Shown: positions 5,843 through 12,967, numbered from the stretch's first letter. The stretch is 17,363 bases of DNA from an uncultured Collinsella sp. (GCA_902494815.1 CABUVB010000021.1:1-17363), one strand, 5' to 3'. Notes: a model not told the origin generated them from the letters alone. Made by a program: numbers and translations.

Positions 5843-7099
5843 CTACTTGTAATACGTCTTGAACAGCTTAAAGTGGCGCAGCTTGGTGTGCCACATGCGC
5901 AGCCAGCGGTTAAAGACAAAGTCGCCCTTCATAAACGAAGGGTCGGCGCCCTTGCCTTCCTTGTCCAGGCGATGCACCTTAGCGCGCAGCTCGGGATCCT
6001 TGACGTACTTGTCGACGACGCCCATGGGGACGACCATCCACAGGGCCTCGTCCTGAGCCGTCACAAACTCCGGCTCAAACGGACGGTTGAACACATACTC
6101 GTCCACCACATACTTGGCAACGTTAAAGCCACTGTTGGTAACGTAGTAGTTGCTGCGGCCCTGGCGCGTGTTGAAATCGAAGAACTTAAACGAGCCGTCG
6201 CGCTCGTCGTACTTAACGTCAAAGTTGGAATAGCCCACAAAGTGAAGGTCCTCGAGCAGCTTGCGCACGCCGCCCATGAGCTCGTCGTTGGGCTCGGTAA
6301 TGATACAGGCATGGTTGCCGACACCGTGGGGCTGATGCTCCTCGAGCAGCACATGGCCCAGGCACATCATGCGCACCTTGCCGTTGCGGTCGGAATAGCT
6401 GGTGAGCACGCGCATGTACTCGTCGTTGCCGGGCACGCGATCCTGCAAGATCAGATCGTCGGTGTAGCCGCTGGCATACGAATCGCGAATAACCTGTTCC
6501 AGCTCGGCGCGGTCGGCAATCTCATAGGCCTTCTTCTGGCCCTCGAACTCGTGCTGCCACCACATGATGCCGTCAGAAGGCTTCAGAATCATCGGGTAAG
6601 GAAAATCGATCTGGTCGAGCACTTCGGCAGGCGCCTCACCCTGGGCATTGAGCATCGCCTTGGTAAAGGTAAACGTGTGCGGATAGGGCACGCCATGCTT
6701 CTCGCACAGCTCGTAGAAGATCTCCTTCTTCTGACACTGTTCAAGCATGCTATAGGGAGCGTAAGGCGCGACGATGTTATCCGCCAACTCATGGGCATCC
6801 TTGGCCTGAGCCACGAGGGCAACATAGTTATCGCCACAGCCCACAAGGACAATCGTCTTGTCGGCATGCGCTTGGGCAATGCCGTTGACGGTTTTGAGCA
6901 TCACGGGCATGGTATCGATATCCACGTTGGGCGTGTAGTCGATAATCTGGCTGCGGTACGCAGGGCCCGTCTGGTACTTGCCAAAGACCAGACTCTTGAC
7001 CTGGTACTCCTCGTAGAAGGCGCGCGCCACCGAGTAGGCGTTGATGTCGCCACCGAGCAGCACGGGGATGAACTCGCGCTCTGTAAACTGCAATGCCAT
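5843..7099 (-). CDS. ATP-grasp carboxylate-amine ligase, probable D-aspartate ligase
   Basis: This 418-aa ATP-grasp enzyme begins with a Rossmann-like segment (FIPVLLGGDINAYSVARAFY) and has the nucleotide-binding lysine region PYPMILKPSDG and a late metal-binding region (FFDFNTRQGRSNYY). Length and layout match the D-aspartate ligase of Enterococcus faecium (Asl, about 400 aa), which adds D-Asp to the side chain of residue 3 of the peptidoglycan stem and whose gene is paired with an aspartate racemase gene. The same pairing is seen here. The ATG at 7099 has AGGAAG about 7 nt upstream. The role is therefore most likely peptidoglycan cross-bridge formation in the cytoplasm. Related ATP-grasp ligases use other amines, so substrate specificity is an inference from context. 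Confidence 0.75.
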   Translation of the reverse strand: MALQFTEREFIPVLLGGDINAYSVARAFYEEYQVKSLVFGKYQTGPAYRSQIIDYTPNVDIDTMPVMLKTVNGIAQAHADKTIVLVGCGDNYVALVAQAKDAHELADNIVAPYAPYSMLEQCQKKEIFYELCEKHGVPYPHTFTFTKAMLNAQGEAPAEVLDQIDFPYPMILKPSDGIMWWQHEFEGQKKAYEIADRAELEQVIRDSYASGYTDDLILQDRVPGNDEYMRVLTSYSDRNGKVRMMCLGHVLLEEHQPHGVGNHACIITEPNDELMGGVRKLLEDLHFVGYSNFDVKYDERDGSFKFFDFNTRQGRSNYYVTNSGFNVAKYVVDEYVFNRPFEPEFVTAQDEALWMVVPMGVVDKYVKDPELRAKVHRLDKEGKGADPSFMKGDFVFNRWLRMWHTKLRHFKLFKTYYK

Positions 7100-7260
7100 G
7101 GAAACTTCCTATCATGAACTGCCCACACAACGGGCGGTCTTTGCGCAACTGATTTATTCTAGCGTGCCAAGCCGCCGGCGCCCAAAGCTCCACCGTATCT
7201 ATGGCAATCGACGTAATCGTCCAGCACGAAGGCCAGCACGAAGACGGCGCTCACCGTTGT

Positions 7261-7292
7261 ATGACAATGGGCAATGAACCTACCATTGTTGT
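7261..7292. repeat. Inverted repeat between divergent ligase and MOSC genes
   Basis: ATGACAATGG (7261-7270) can pair with CCATTGTTGT (7283-7292): 10 pairs including two G-T, around a 12-nt centre. It lies between two divergent genes, where an operator would be expected, but no matching promoter boxes could be assigned. Confidence 0.4.
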
Positions 7293-7333
7293 AGGATTCA
7301 GTGTATTGACATCCTCGAGCGAAAGGCGCGCAC

Positions 7334-7966
7334 GTGCCCCAAGACCATCCGACCGATAATCCCATCCTCAATGCCGCGAAGCACGAGCTGGCGGAACGCG
7401 CACAAACGGCAGCTCCCCTACGCACCGCAAACGATGCTTACAACGGGCCCGCCCGCATCGTCTCAATCAACACGTCGAAGCACAAAGGCACGCGTAAGTC
7501 ACCCGTCGCCGACGGGCACGACACCGTTATAGAGCAATTTGGCCTCGCCTCCGACGCACACGCCGGGCATTGGCACCGCCAGGTTTCCTTTTTAGCTGCA
7601 GAGTCTATCCAGACGGCGCAGGCGCGCGGGCTCGATGTGCACGAGGGCGACTTTGGCGAGAACTTCACAACCCGGGGCATCAACCTGCTCTCGCTCCCCT
7701 TGGGCACACAGCTCAAGCTTGGCAGCGAGGTGCTTGTCGAAATCAGCCAAATCGGCAAGGTCTGCCACACACGCTGTGCCATCTACTATCTCGCCGGCGA
7801 CTGCATCTTTCCCCACGAGGGCGTTTTTGGCGTGGTACTAAAGGGTGGAGAGGTCTACGCCGGCGACGATATCCAGGTAATCAAACTCGGCGACGGCACC
7901 TGTTCGTTCACCCCCGCCGAGGCCCTCGAAGAGATTGAGCAGGCTCGCCAGAAGGGCACGCTGTAG
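7334..7966 (+). CDS. MOSC domain-containing protein
   Basis: This 210-aa protein carries a MOSC (molybdenum cofactor sulfurase C-terminal) domain at about residues 41-190. Visible landmarks are ARIVSINTSKHKGTRKSPV at the start, SDAHAGHWHRQVS, GDFGENFTT, and the Cys-containing stretch IGKVCHTRCAIYYLAGDC (C143, C147, C155), then FPHEGVFGVVLKGG. MOSC proteins bind sulfur or transfer it to molybdenum or other cofactors and substrates; this stand-alone bacterial subtype is poorly characterised. No molybdopterin gene is nearby. GTG 7334 is chosen because GAAAGG (7321-7326) lies 7 nt upstream. It gives a polar N-terminal extension of about 40 residues that many relatives lack. The gene seems to stand alone. 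Confidence 0.85.
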   Translation: MPQDHPTDNPILNAAKHELAERAQTAAPLRTANDAYNGPARIVSINTSKHKGTRKSPVADGHDTVIEQFGLASDAHAGHWHRQVSFLAAESIQTAQARGLDVHEGDFGENFTTRGINLLSLPLGTQLKLGSEVLVEISQIGKVCHTRCAIYYLAGDCIFPHEGVFGVVLKGGEVYAGDDIQVIKLGDGTCSFTPAEALEEIEQARQKGTL

Positions 7967-8016
7967 TTATAAAACCCCACGTTGAGATGGCTTTTACAGC
8001 CCAAAACTCCTCTCAA

Positions 8017-8158
8017 ACAGAGCTCTGTAACGTTAAAGTTGAACTCTATGGTTTCTCAACAATTCATCATAACTGCAGGTCAAAGCCAAAGCCTCAAGTT
8101 CAACTTGACCCTTTGGAACCTTTAAGGTTCAAGTTGAGGTCGAAAGCAGTAGTAGAAT
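8017..8158 (+). promoter_or_regulatory. Dyad-rich upstream region of the peptidoglycan hydrolase gene
   Basis: The 234-nt gap holds ACAGAGCTCTGT (8017-8028), a perfect 12-nt palindrome, and a larger inverted repeat. CCTCAAGTTCAACTTGACCC (8092-8111) matches the reverse complement of GGTTCAAGTTGAGG (8126-8139) at 13 of 14 positions once the 6-nt insertion GTTCAA is allowed. Related GTTGAAC/GTTCAA words recur at 8038-8044 and 8098-8103. A possible -10 box TAGAAT lies at 8153-8158. No T tract follows, so an operator is more likely than a terminator. Confidence 0.5.
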
Positions 8159-8200
8159 ACCGTTCGAACCATAACCTACGATTGATTGCAGAGGGACTGG

Positions 8201-9334
8201 ATGCAGCATTCGAATCATCGCACCGCAGCGCTCATTGCGTCGAAGCCGGCTCGTATCATCACGAGCGCCGCGCTCGCCGTTGCGCTGACGGCCACGCCGA
8301 TGCTCTCCCCCGTTGCGGCGTATGCCGCCTCGCAGGCAACGCAGGACCAGCTTTCCGCAGCCCAGCAGAAGATCGAAGCCGCCACGAGCGCCTACAACGA
8401 CGCCCGCACCAAACTCGATGACCTGCAAAAGCAGATTGACTCCAATGAGGCAAGCATCGAGGAAATCGAGGCCAAGCTTCCCGAGCAGCAGGCCAAGGCA
8501 AGCTCCGCCATGCGCGATCTGTACAAGTATCAGAAGGGCACCAATCCCATCGTGAGCTTCCTGGTCAACGCGCAGAGCCTGGGTGAGTTCATCACGACCT
8601 GCAAATACACCAACCAGATCACGAGCTCGAGCGTCGACGAGATCGAAGAGCTCAATAACATGCAAACCGAACTCGAGCAGAACAAGGCCGAGCTCCAGCA
8701 GGCCAAGTCTCAGCTTGAGGCGGAGCAGAAAAACGCCGAGGATGCGCTGGCACAGGCCCAGCAGCTCCGCAGCGAGGCACAGGCAAAAGCCGAGCAGGAA
8801 AATGCCGCCGAGCTTGCCAAGCTTGAGGCCGATAAGGCCGCTGCCGCCGAGAAGCTCTCGGGCGAGGGCGTAAGCGGCAGCAATTCCAGCAGCCAGGCCA
8901 CCAACACCAACACCACCATCGACACCACGGTGAACAACGCCAATACCGGTAGCTCCGATTACGATTCGTTCATTAATGAGTGGACGAGCCGCATCGACAA
9001 TTATCTCGCCGGCTCCCCCATGGCAGGCCAGGGCTATAACTTTGCCGTCGCCGCTTGGAATACCGGTGTCGACCCCCGTTGGTCCCCCGCCATCGCCTGC
9101 ATCGAGAGCACCAAGGGTGCTTATTGCGCCAATTCTTATAACGCCTGGGGCTGGAGTGCACGTGGCGGCGGTTGGCGCAGCTTTGGCAGCTGGAGCGAGG
9201 GCATCTCCGCTCACGTTGCCTATCTGGGCGCCAACTACGGCTCCACCCTTACCCCGGCAGCAGCCAAAAAGTACTGCCCGCCCACGTGGCAGGACTGGTA
9301 CAACAAAGTCGCCGCTCAGATGAACCGCATCTAA
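8201..9334 (+). CDS. Secreted coiled-coil peptidoglycan hydrolase (CwlO/PcsB-like N-terminus, lysozyme-like C-terminus)
   Basis: This 377-aa exported protein has a long signal peptide (basic start, hydrophobic 18-40) with a likely cut near AYA at 41-43. Residues 46-230 form a long Glu/Gln/Ala/Lys-rich coiled coil like the regulatory segment of CwlO/PcsB hydrolases. A Ser/Asn/Thr-rich linker follows to about 262. The C-terminal domain (about 265-377) contains FAVAAWNTGVDPRW, ACIESTKGAYC with candidate catalytic E302, NAWGWSARGGGWRSF and SEGISAHVAYLGANYG, a pattern of lysozyme/glucosaminidase-type glycan hydrolases. It probably cleaves peptidoglycan glycan strands during growth or division, with the coiled coil controlling activity. 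ATG 8201 is preferred over TTG 8186 because GAGGG lies 5 nt upstream. A strong terminator follows. Confidence 0.82.
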   Translation: MQHSNHRTAALIASKPARIITSAALAVALTATPMLSPVAAYAASQATQDQLSAAQQKIEAATSAYNDARTKLDDLQKQIDSNEASIEEIEAKLPEQQAKASSAMRDLYKYQKGTNPIVSFLVNAQSLGEFITTCKYTNQITSSSVDEIEELNNMQTELEQNKAELQQAKSQLEAEQKNAEDALAQAQQLRSEAQAKAEQENAAELAKLEADKAAAAEKLSGEGVSGSNSSSQATNTNTTIDTTVNNANTGSSDYDSFINEWTSRIDNYLAGSPMAGQGYNFAVAAWNTGVDPRWSPAIACIESTKGAYCANSYNAWGWSARGGGWRSFGSWSEGISAHVAYLGANYGSTLTPAAAKKYCPPTWQDWYNKVAAQMNRI

Positions 9335-9344
9335 GTGCAACTGC

Positions 9345-9372
9345 AAAGGGCCCCAATGGGGCCCTTTTCTTT
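9345..9372. terminator. Terminator between convergent hydrolase and kinase genes
   Basis: The 10-bp stem AAAGGGCCCC/GGGGCCCTTT (9345-9354 with 9358-9367) has a 3-nt AAT loop and is followed by TCTTTT. Its dyad symmetry lets it act in both directions, and its 3' end touches the stop codon of the convergent kinase gene. Confidence 0.85.
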
Positions 9373-10751
9373 TAGGTAGCGGAGGTATCGACGACGCCGG
9401 TCGCATTGGCAACCGCGACTATGACGATCATGCATAGGAGCAGCACACCCAATGCCTTGAGCCAGAGTTTCGCGAGTTTCTTGCCGCGATAGCTGTCGAG
9501 CAGTGCGAATCGCCGACGAAGACGGCGCTTATCGAGCAGCGCAAAATGCATAAGCACCATAAGGCCATCGACAAAGAAAAAATACTCGATTATGAGAAGC
9601 CACGTCGGGTAGCTTTGGTTTGCTCCCGTGGGGTGAAAGACGGCAAAGTGACTTCCGGCAAAGAACACAAGCAGCGAGAAGAAGACGAGCGTATTCCAAA
9701 TGCGCCCCAGAGACTCCGGAACGCGAGAGAGCAGACCGCATGCAGTGGAGGCGGCAGGCCTAGGAAGCCCTGTGGGGTTCTGGAGCCCTTGGGGCGTCAA
9801 CACCGTCTCCGAGGCCGGAGCACGGACAAGCACAGGCGCAGGAGGCCGCACGGGGCGACTTAGATCGTATGCCGCGCACGTCGCCCGTCCCAACGCTTCC
9901 GCGCTCGCAAAACGCTTGGCCGGGTCGAGCGCCATCGACATGCAGACGGCATCGGCAAGTGGAGTGGGAATGCCGCATGCCTCACATTGCTCGCGCATGT
10001 CGAGCCCTGGTTTAGGGTCGACTCCCGTCAAGCAAAAGAACAACAGGGCCCCAAGTGCGTAGACATCGCTGCGCACACTCGTCTGCCCAAACCCATACTG
10101 CTCGGGCGGCGCATAGGGTCGCGTGCCAAACTTGACGGTGTCAGCATCGGCGCCATCGCGCCATACGCGCGCGATCCCCAGGTCGATAATCACCAGCGAT
10201 GAAAATGTCAGGCCGTCATCAGGCGTATAGTTGGCACCTGTCACGATGATATTCGACGGCTTGAGGTCGCGATGGATCACCGGCGCCGACGTCTCCCCCA
10301 CCATTGCAAAACCGGCATGGAGCTCGCCCACGGCATCGCATAGGGCAGGATACAATTCACGCGCATAATCGGGGGTGGCTCCCAGACGGTCCACCAGCGC
10401 CCCGAGTGTCTCCCCTTCGATGTATTCCATAACCACGTTGAGCTCGTCGCCCACACGACGACAATCGACGATTCTGGGCAGGTGCTCAAAACGCCTGCCT
10501 GCCCGCTGAGCGGCAAACAGACGCTCGTATGCCCCGCCGATTTGAGCCGAAGTATCGATACGTTTACGGACAAAGGGGCCGAGCGAACCACCGCCGGTTC
10601 CTTCAAAGTACACGAGCTCGGTTGTTTCAACGGACGAGCGCTTAAGTACACGCTCCACGCGATAGCTGTCGTCGCGATCGAGCGACGCCAGGTGCTCGGC
10701 AAGCGCTGCGGTCAGCTCGTCATCGGAATATGTTGGGGTCTGAGTATCCAT
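9372..10751 (-). CDS. Membrane-anchored Ser/Thr protein kinase (Hanks type)
   Basis: This protein of about 459 aa has an N-terminal eukaryotic-type kinase domain (about 28-295) and a C-terminal membrane part. Visible motifs are candidate ATP-binding K63 (FVRKRID), catalytic loop HRDLKPSN (160-167), DLG replacing DFG (190-192), the activation/P+1 segment FGTRPYAPPEQYG, and SDVYALGALLFFC. After a Pro-rich linker there are three hydrophobic helices (roughly 345-365, 380-400, 430-450) and no extracellular sensor domain such as PASTA. The start is uncertain. ATG 10751 is the only option with a GGAG(G) just upstream, but spacing is short; ATG 10760, ATG 10763 and GTG 10781 are in frame. It is the last gene of a run after the frameshifted regulator (99 nt upstream), which may be its partner. 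Confidence 0.85.
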   Translation of the reverse strand: MDTQTPTYSDDELTAALAEHLASLDRDDSYRVERVLKRSSVETTELVYFEGTGGGSLGPFVRKRIDTSAQIGGAYERLFAAQRAGRRFEHLPRIVDCRRVGDELNVVMEYIEGETLGALVDRLGATPDYARELYPALCDAVGELHAGFAMVGETSAPVIHRDLKPSNIIVTGANYTPDDGLTFSSLVIIDLGIARVWRDGADADTVKFGTRPYAPPEQYGFGQTSVRSDVYALGALLFFCLTGVDPKPGLDMREQCEACGIPTPLADAVCMSMALDPAKRFASAEALGRATCAAYDLSRPVRPPAPVLVRAPASETVLTPQGLQNPTGLPRPAASTACGLLSRVPESLGRIWNTLVFFSLLVFFAGSHFAVFHPTGANQSYPTWLLIIEYFFFVDGLMVLMHFALLDKRRLRRRFALLDSYRGKKLAKLWLKALGVLLLCMIVIVAVANATGVVDTSAT

Positions 10752-10849
10752 AACCTCCATCATAGCGCAGGGCGCAGACACCCCATGGCATCCGCGCCCC
10801 GTTCGTTTGCATCGTTGTTCGACAGCTCCACTGGCTCAGATATCAGCCG

Positions 10850-11273
10850 CTAACTCACCGTCTCCTCGCCAAAGCGATACAGCTCCTCGTTGACCTTTTG
10901 GAGGCTGCACCCGCGATCGATGCAAAAGATGATAATCGCATCGCGGCGGTCCTTGCAGTTAAGGACGCTTACCCCGGCAGCCGTCAGCGCACGGTTAGTC
11001 TCTTTGAGCGTCAGCGCCATCGCAAAGGCAATCTGCAGCACCTTATTGCGGCTCGGATGCCGCGCACCGGTAAAAAATCTGATAGCCAAAGGTCTCATTG
11101 AGATCGGCCATACGAACCACGCGCGAGCGCTCCAAGCCCTTTTCCTGCAGTAGCTGCTTCAGGTAGTTCGAAAGCGACGGGGCGGCAAAGTCGTGTTCTT
11201 TGATATAGTCATCGATGTTTGGCGCGTCGAGAAGCTCATTGAGTAACTCGTCAGTCAGCTTTTTATCGGGCAT
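10850..11273 (-). pseudogene. Small helix-turn-helix-like regulator split by a +1 frameshift
   Basis: Two overlapping minus-strand frames make one protein of about 140 aa. The first (11273 to 11043) starts MPDKKLTDELLNELLD and runs to FGYQIF. The second supplies TGARHPSRNKVLQIAFAM and continues to ELYRFGEETVS, ending at TAG 10850. The junction is a run of six T on the coding strand (plus strand AAAAAA about 11073-11078); with five T the frame would be continuous. The joined product resembles small XRE-like helix-turn-helix proteins with a GYQIFTGARHPSR core that I recall near protein kinase genes. Its start has GGAGG 9 nt upstream. As written it would yield a 76-aa truncated product unless slippage on the U6 run restores the frame. 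A sequencing error is also possible. Confidence 0.75.
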
Positions 11274-11312
11274 ACGACTTCACCTCCCATACGGCGCAAC
11301 GGTAGCGACATG

Positions 11313-11855
11313 CTAGGCCAACACCCAGCTTGCAGTGGCAGACTTATCAAACATGTTGGCAAAATACAGTGCCTTCTTGATATCGCCATCAAAGTAGATA
11401 TTGCCCGCCACAGAGCCACCAGCGGCAAGGGTACCAGACTGCAGCTCATCGGAGCCCTCGCTGTAGTAACCCTGATTCTGCTGAGCGCCGTTGGCGTCCT
11501 CGCCCTTCCAGTCGTAGATGTTGTAATCTGCGCCCTCATCACCATTGTTGACGTACGTGACGTGAATGCCCGTCATGGTCGAACCGTCATAATTTGTGAG
11601 GCCAGGCTGGACGGAATCGACAACGACGGAAAGACCGGCAGCCGTGGTCACCGTCGCACCAACCGCCAGGTCAGTCGTAGACTGCTCTTCCTTCTTCGCC
11701 TCTTCCTTCTTGTCGCCATCGCCAGCGTCCTCGGTGACGGTCGCCTTATCGCCACCACAACCGGCAAGAAGACCGGCAGCCCCCAAGGCGACGGTGGCGA
11801 ATGCGCCCAGTGCAGCGCGACGGCTCAGCAGCACTTCGTTTTCGAGCTTTTTCAT
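11313..11855 (-). CDS. Tat-type lipoprotein with a DUF4352-like domain
   Basis: This 180-aa lipoprotein has a signal peptide with a twin-arginine motif (LLSRRAALGAF, residues 9-19), a hydrophobic stretch and the lipobox LLAGC, giving lipidated C33. A charged Asp/Lys/Glu linker (about 36-60) is followed by a compact beta-rich domain. That domain contains ATVTTAAGLSVVVDSVQPG, HVTYVNNGDEG and LAAGGSVAGNIYFDG, a layout like DUF4352 immunoglobulin-like extracytoplasmic domains that often accompany signalling proteins. The function is unknown. Of the adjacent ATGs 11858 and 11855, the second has better spacing (6 nt) from AAGGA. The gene leads the run lipoprotein, regulator, kinase with a 39-nt gap to the next start, so it may be the extracellular arm of that module. 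Its ribosome binding site lies inside a stem. Confidence 0.8.
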   Translation of the reverse strand: MKKLENEVLLSRRAALGAFATVALGAAGLLAGCGGDKATVTEDAGDGDKKEEAKKEEQSTTDLAVGATVTTAAGLSVVVDSVQPGLTNYDGSTMTGIHVTYVNNGDEGADYNIYDWKGEDANGAQQNQGYYSEGSDELQSGTLAAGGSVAGNIYFDGDIKKALYFANMFDKSATASWVLA

Positions 11856-11860
11856 CATGC

Positions 11861-11914
11861 ATCCTTCCTACGATCCGGCTACCGTGCCGGCACACAGCAC
11901 ATCGTAGGAAGGAT
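11861..11914 (-). promoter_or_regulatory. Ribosome-binding-site-sequestering hairpin upstream of the lipoprotein gene
   Basis: ATCCTTCCTACGAT (11861-11874) and ATCGTAGGAAGGAT (11901-11914) are perfect 14-nt inverted copies with a 26-nt centre that includes GTGCCGGCAC (11884-11893), itself palindromic. In the minus-strand mRNA the proximal arm contains the AGGAAGGA Shine-Dalgarno of the lipoprotein and ends 2 nt before ATG 11858. The distal arm CCUUCCU is therefore a built-in anti-Shine-Dalgarno. This would block translation unless the stem is opened. Confidence 0.7.
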
Positions 11915-11925
11915 TGAACTTGAAT

Positions 11926-11955
11926 TCATTAGCTGAGAGCTAAGGCTGCGGTAAA
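11926..11955 (-). promoter_or_regulatory. Putative promoter of the lipoprotein-regulator-kinase unit
   Basis: On the minus strand, TTTACC (11955-11950) and TAATGA (11931-11926) are separated by 18 nt. Transcription would start near 11919, just upstream of the complete ribosome-binding-site hairpin. The hexamers are only moderate matches to consensus. Confidence 0.4.
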
Positions 11956-12019
11956 CGGCCAATGCAGTTATCCAAACGCCGAGCAAACGCACTTTGCGCA
12001 ACCGTCTGCTGGCAGTGCA

Positions 12020-12343
12020 TCAACCCACCGTGACGGATTCCCCGGTAAAGGTGCTCACAAGCAACAGGATAAAGAAGGCCAAATAGCTGATGCTCAGCAG
12101 GTAGGCGATGACCAAAAAGGCAATCCATCCTACATTGGTCTTACCGTCGGCGCGGCGCTGCTCACGACTGCGATAAAGCCAAATCGTCACGCCGATAGCA
12201 GTGATAAACAGTACGAGTGCCGCCGTAGCCAGCCCAGCAAGCACAAACATCACGCCAATGCCCACAGCGATGACCGGAAGCAGCAGCAAACCGCACCCGC
12301 ATCCACCCGGACTATATACGGCAGACTGTCGGCGTCGCCTCAT
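12020..12343 (-). CDS. Small membrane protein of unknown function
   Basis: This 107-aa protein is not a family I recognise. A basic start (MRRRRQSAVYSPGG) with a GCGCG cluster leads into about 40 hydrophobic residues, probably two helices (LLLLPVIAVGIGVMFVLAGL and ATAALVLFITAIGVTIWLY). A charged loop (RSREQRRADGKTN) follows, then a third long hydrophobic stretch (VGWIAFLVIAYLLSISYLAF onward). The ATG at 12343 has a purine-rich GGGGGTGG upstream. A GTG at 12373 overlaps the higA stop (TAGTG) and would add 10 residues with coupled translation. It follows higBA on the same strand and may be co-transcribed, but nothing in the sequence ties it to toxin-antitoxin function. Confidence 0.65.
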   Translation of the reverse strand: MRRRRQSAVYSPGGCGCGLLLLPVIAVGIGVMFVLAGLATAALVLFITAIGVTIWLYRSREQRRADGKTNVGWIAFLVIAYLLSISYLAFFILLLVSTFTGESVTVG

Positions 12344-12372
12344 CGCCGCGCCACCCCCACCATCTTTGAGCA

Positions 12373-12714
12373 CTACAGTGCGATAGCCTGCTGAACAGGA
12401 ACGATCTTGTCGAGTTCCGGTTCGATCCGCCTTTTCTCGGCCTCAAGGTCAAACGCCACCTGAGCGCGCAGCCAATAACCATCCGTCAGGCCAAAATAAC
12501 GGCAAAGACGGAGGTCGGTGTCGGCCGTCACGCGACGTTTTCCCAAGACAATCTGCCCGATACGCTGAGCCGGAATCCCAGTCTCTTTCGCAAGGCGATA
12601 TTGAGAAATGCCCATGGGAACAAGAAACTCCTCTTTGAGAAGCTCACCAGGAGTCACCGGCGACAGCAAATCGGCCGAAGTCTCATCACTTGTGATAATC
12701 GACGATTTCGACAT
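12373..12714 (-). CDS. higA: HigA-family antitoxin
   Basis: This 113-aa XRE-type DNA-binding antitoxin neutralises the HigB toxin and normally represses its own operon. The pattern SPVTPGELLKEEFLVPMGIS, then QYRLAKETGIPAQRIGQIVLGKRRVTADTDLRLCRYFG, is the classic HigA helix-turn-helix. The C-terminus (VAFDLEAEKRRIEPELDKIVP) is the helical part. ATG 12714 is chosen because AGGAG (12725-12729) lies 10 nt upstream, and the 25 extra residues of a longer frame do not fit the family. It overlaps the 3' end of higB by 29 nt, so the pair is translated from one transcript. The toxin comes first, as is usual for higBA. Confidence 0.93.
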   Translation of the reverse strand: MSKSSIITSDETSADLLSPVTPGELLKEEFLVPMGISQYRLAKETGIPAQRIGQIVLGKRRVTADTDLRLCRYFGLTDGYWLRAQVAFDLEAEKRRIEPELDKIVPVQQAIAL

Positions 12715-12967
12715 TCCAAGCCATCTCCTGTCTCCACTCAAAACAGACCCGATAGCGCTCGTTAACACGGATGCTATATTGACCGGCACGATCGCCCTTC
12801 AAAGCTTCCAGGCGGTTGCCTGGTGGAACGCGAAGATCATCAAGCGAAGCACAAACCTGCAGTTGGCGAATCTTCCTCAACGCAACACGCTCAAAGGGCA
12901 CGAACCTCCTGACCCGCACACCCATGGCAAAGCGTTCGGTATCCTCATCTTTATGCGATGCAATCAT
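12686..12967 (-). CDS. higB: HigB-family (RelE/ParE superfamily) toxin
   Basis: This 93-aa toxin is full length for the family and is expected to be a ribosome-dependent mRNA endonuclease. Landmarks are MIASHKDEDTERFAMG at the start, ALRKIRQLQVCASLDDLRVP, PPGNRLEALKGDRAGQYSIR, and RVCFEWRQ...NVEIVDYHK at the end. The conserved basic and aromatic residues of the fold (R in QYSIR, R in YRVCF, H in DYHK) are all present, so it appears intact. ATG 12967 has TAAGG about 8 nt upstream. It is the first gene of the minus-strand higBA unit, with a good -10 box about 52 nt upstream of the start. Confidence 0.93.
   Translation of the reverse strand: MIASHKDEDTERFAMGVRVRRFVPFERVALRKIRQLQVCASLDDLRVPPGNRLEALKGDRAGQYSIRVNERYRVCFEWRQEMAWNVEIVDYHK

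Noticed and set aside
5525..7117. 530-codon open frame on the plus strand opposite the D-Asp ligase and racemase genes
   Set aside because: It is rich in His, Val, Leu and Ala with no recognisable domain, crosses the boundary of two real minus-strand genes, and arises from the G/C-rich third-position bias of those genes.
7306..7311. TTGACA as a -35 box for the MOSC gene
   Set aside because: A perfect hexamer, but the matching -10 position would fall at about 7329 inside a G/C-rich stretch next to the start codon, leaving no room for a leader.
7987..8421. 144-codon plus-strand frame covering the upstream region and start of the hydrolase gene
   Set aside because: It runs through the dyad-rich regulatory region and overlaps the signal peptide of the real gene in another frame; no ribosome binding site or domain is seen.
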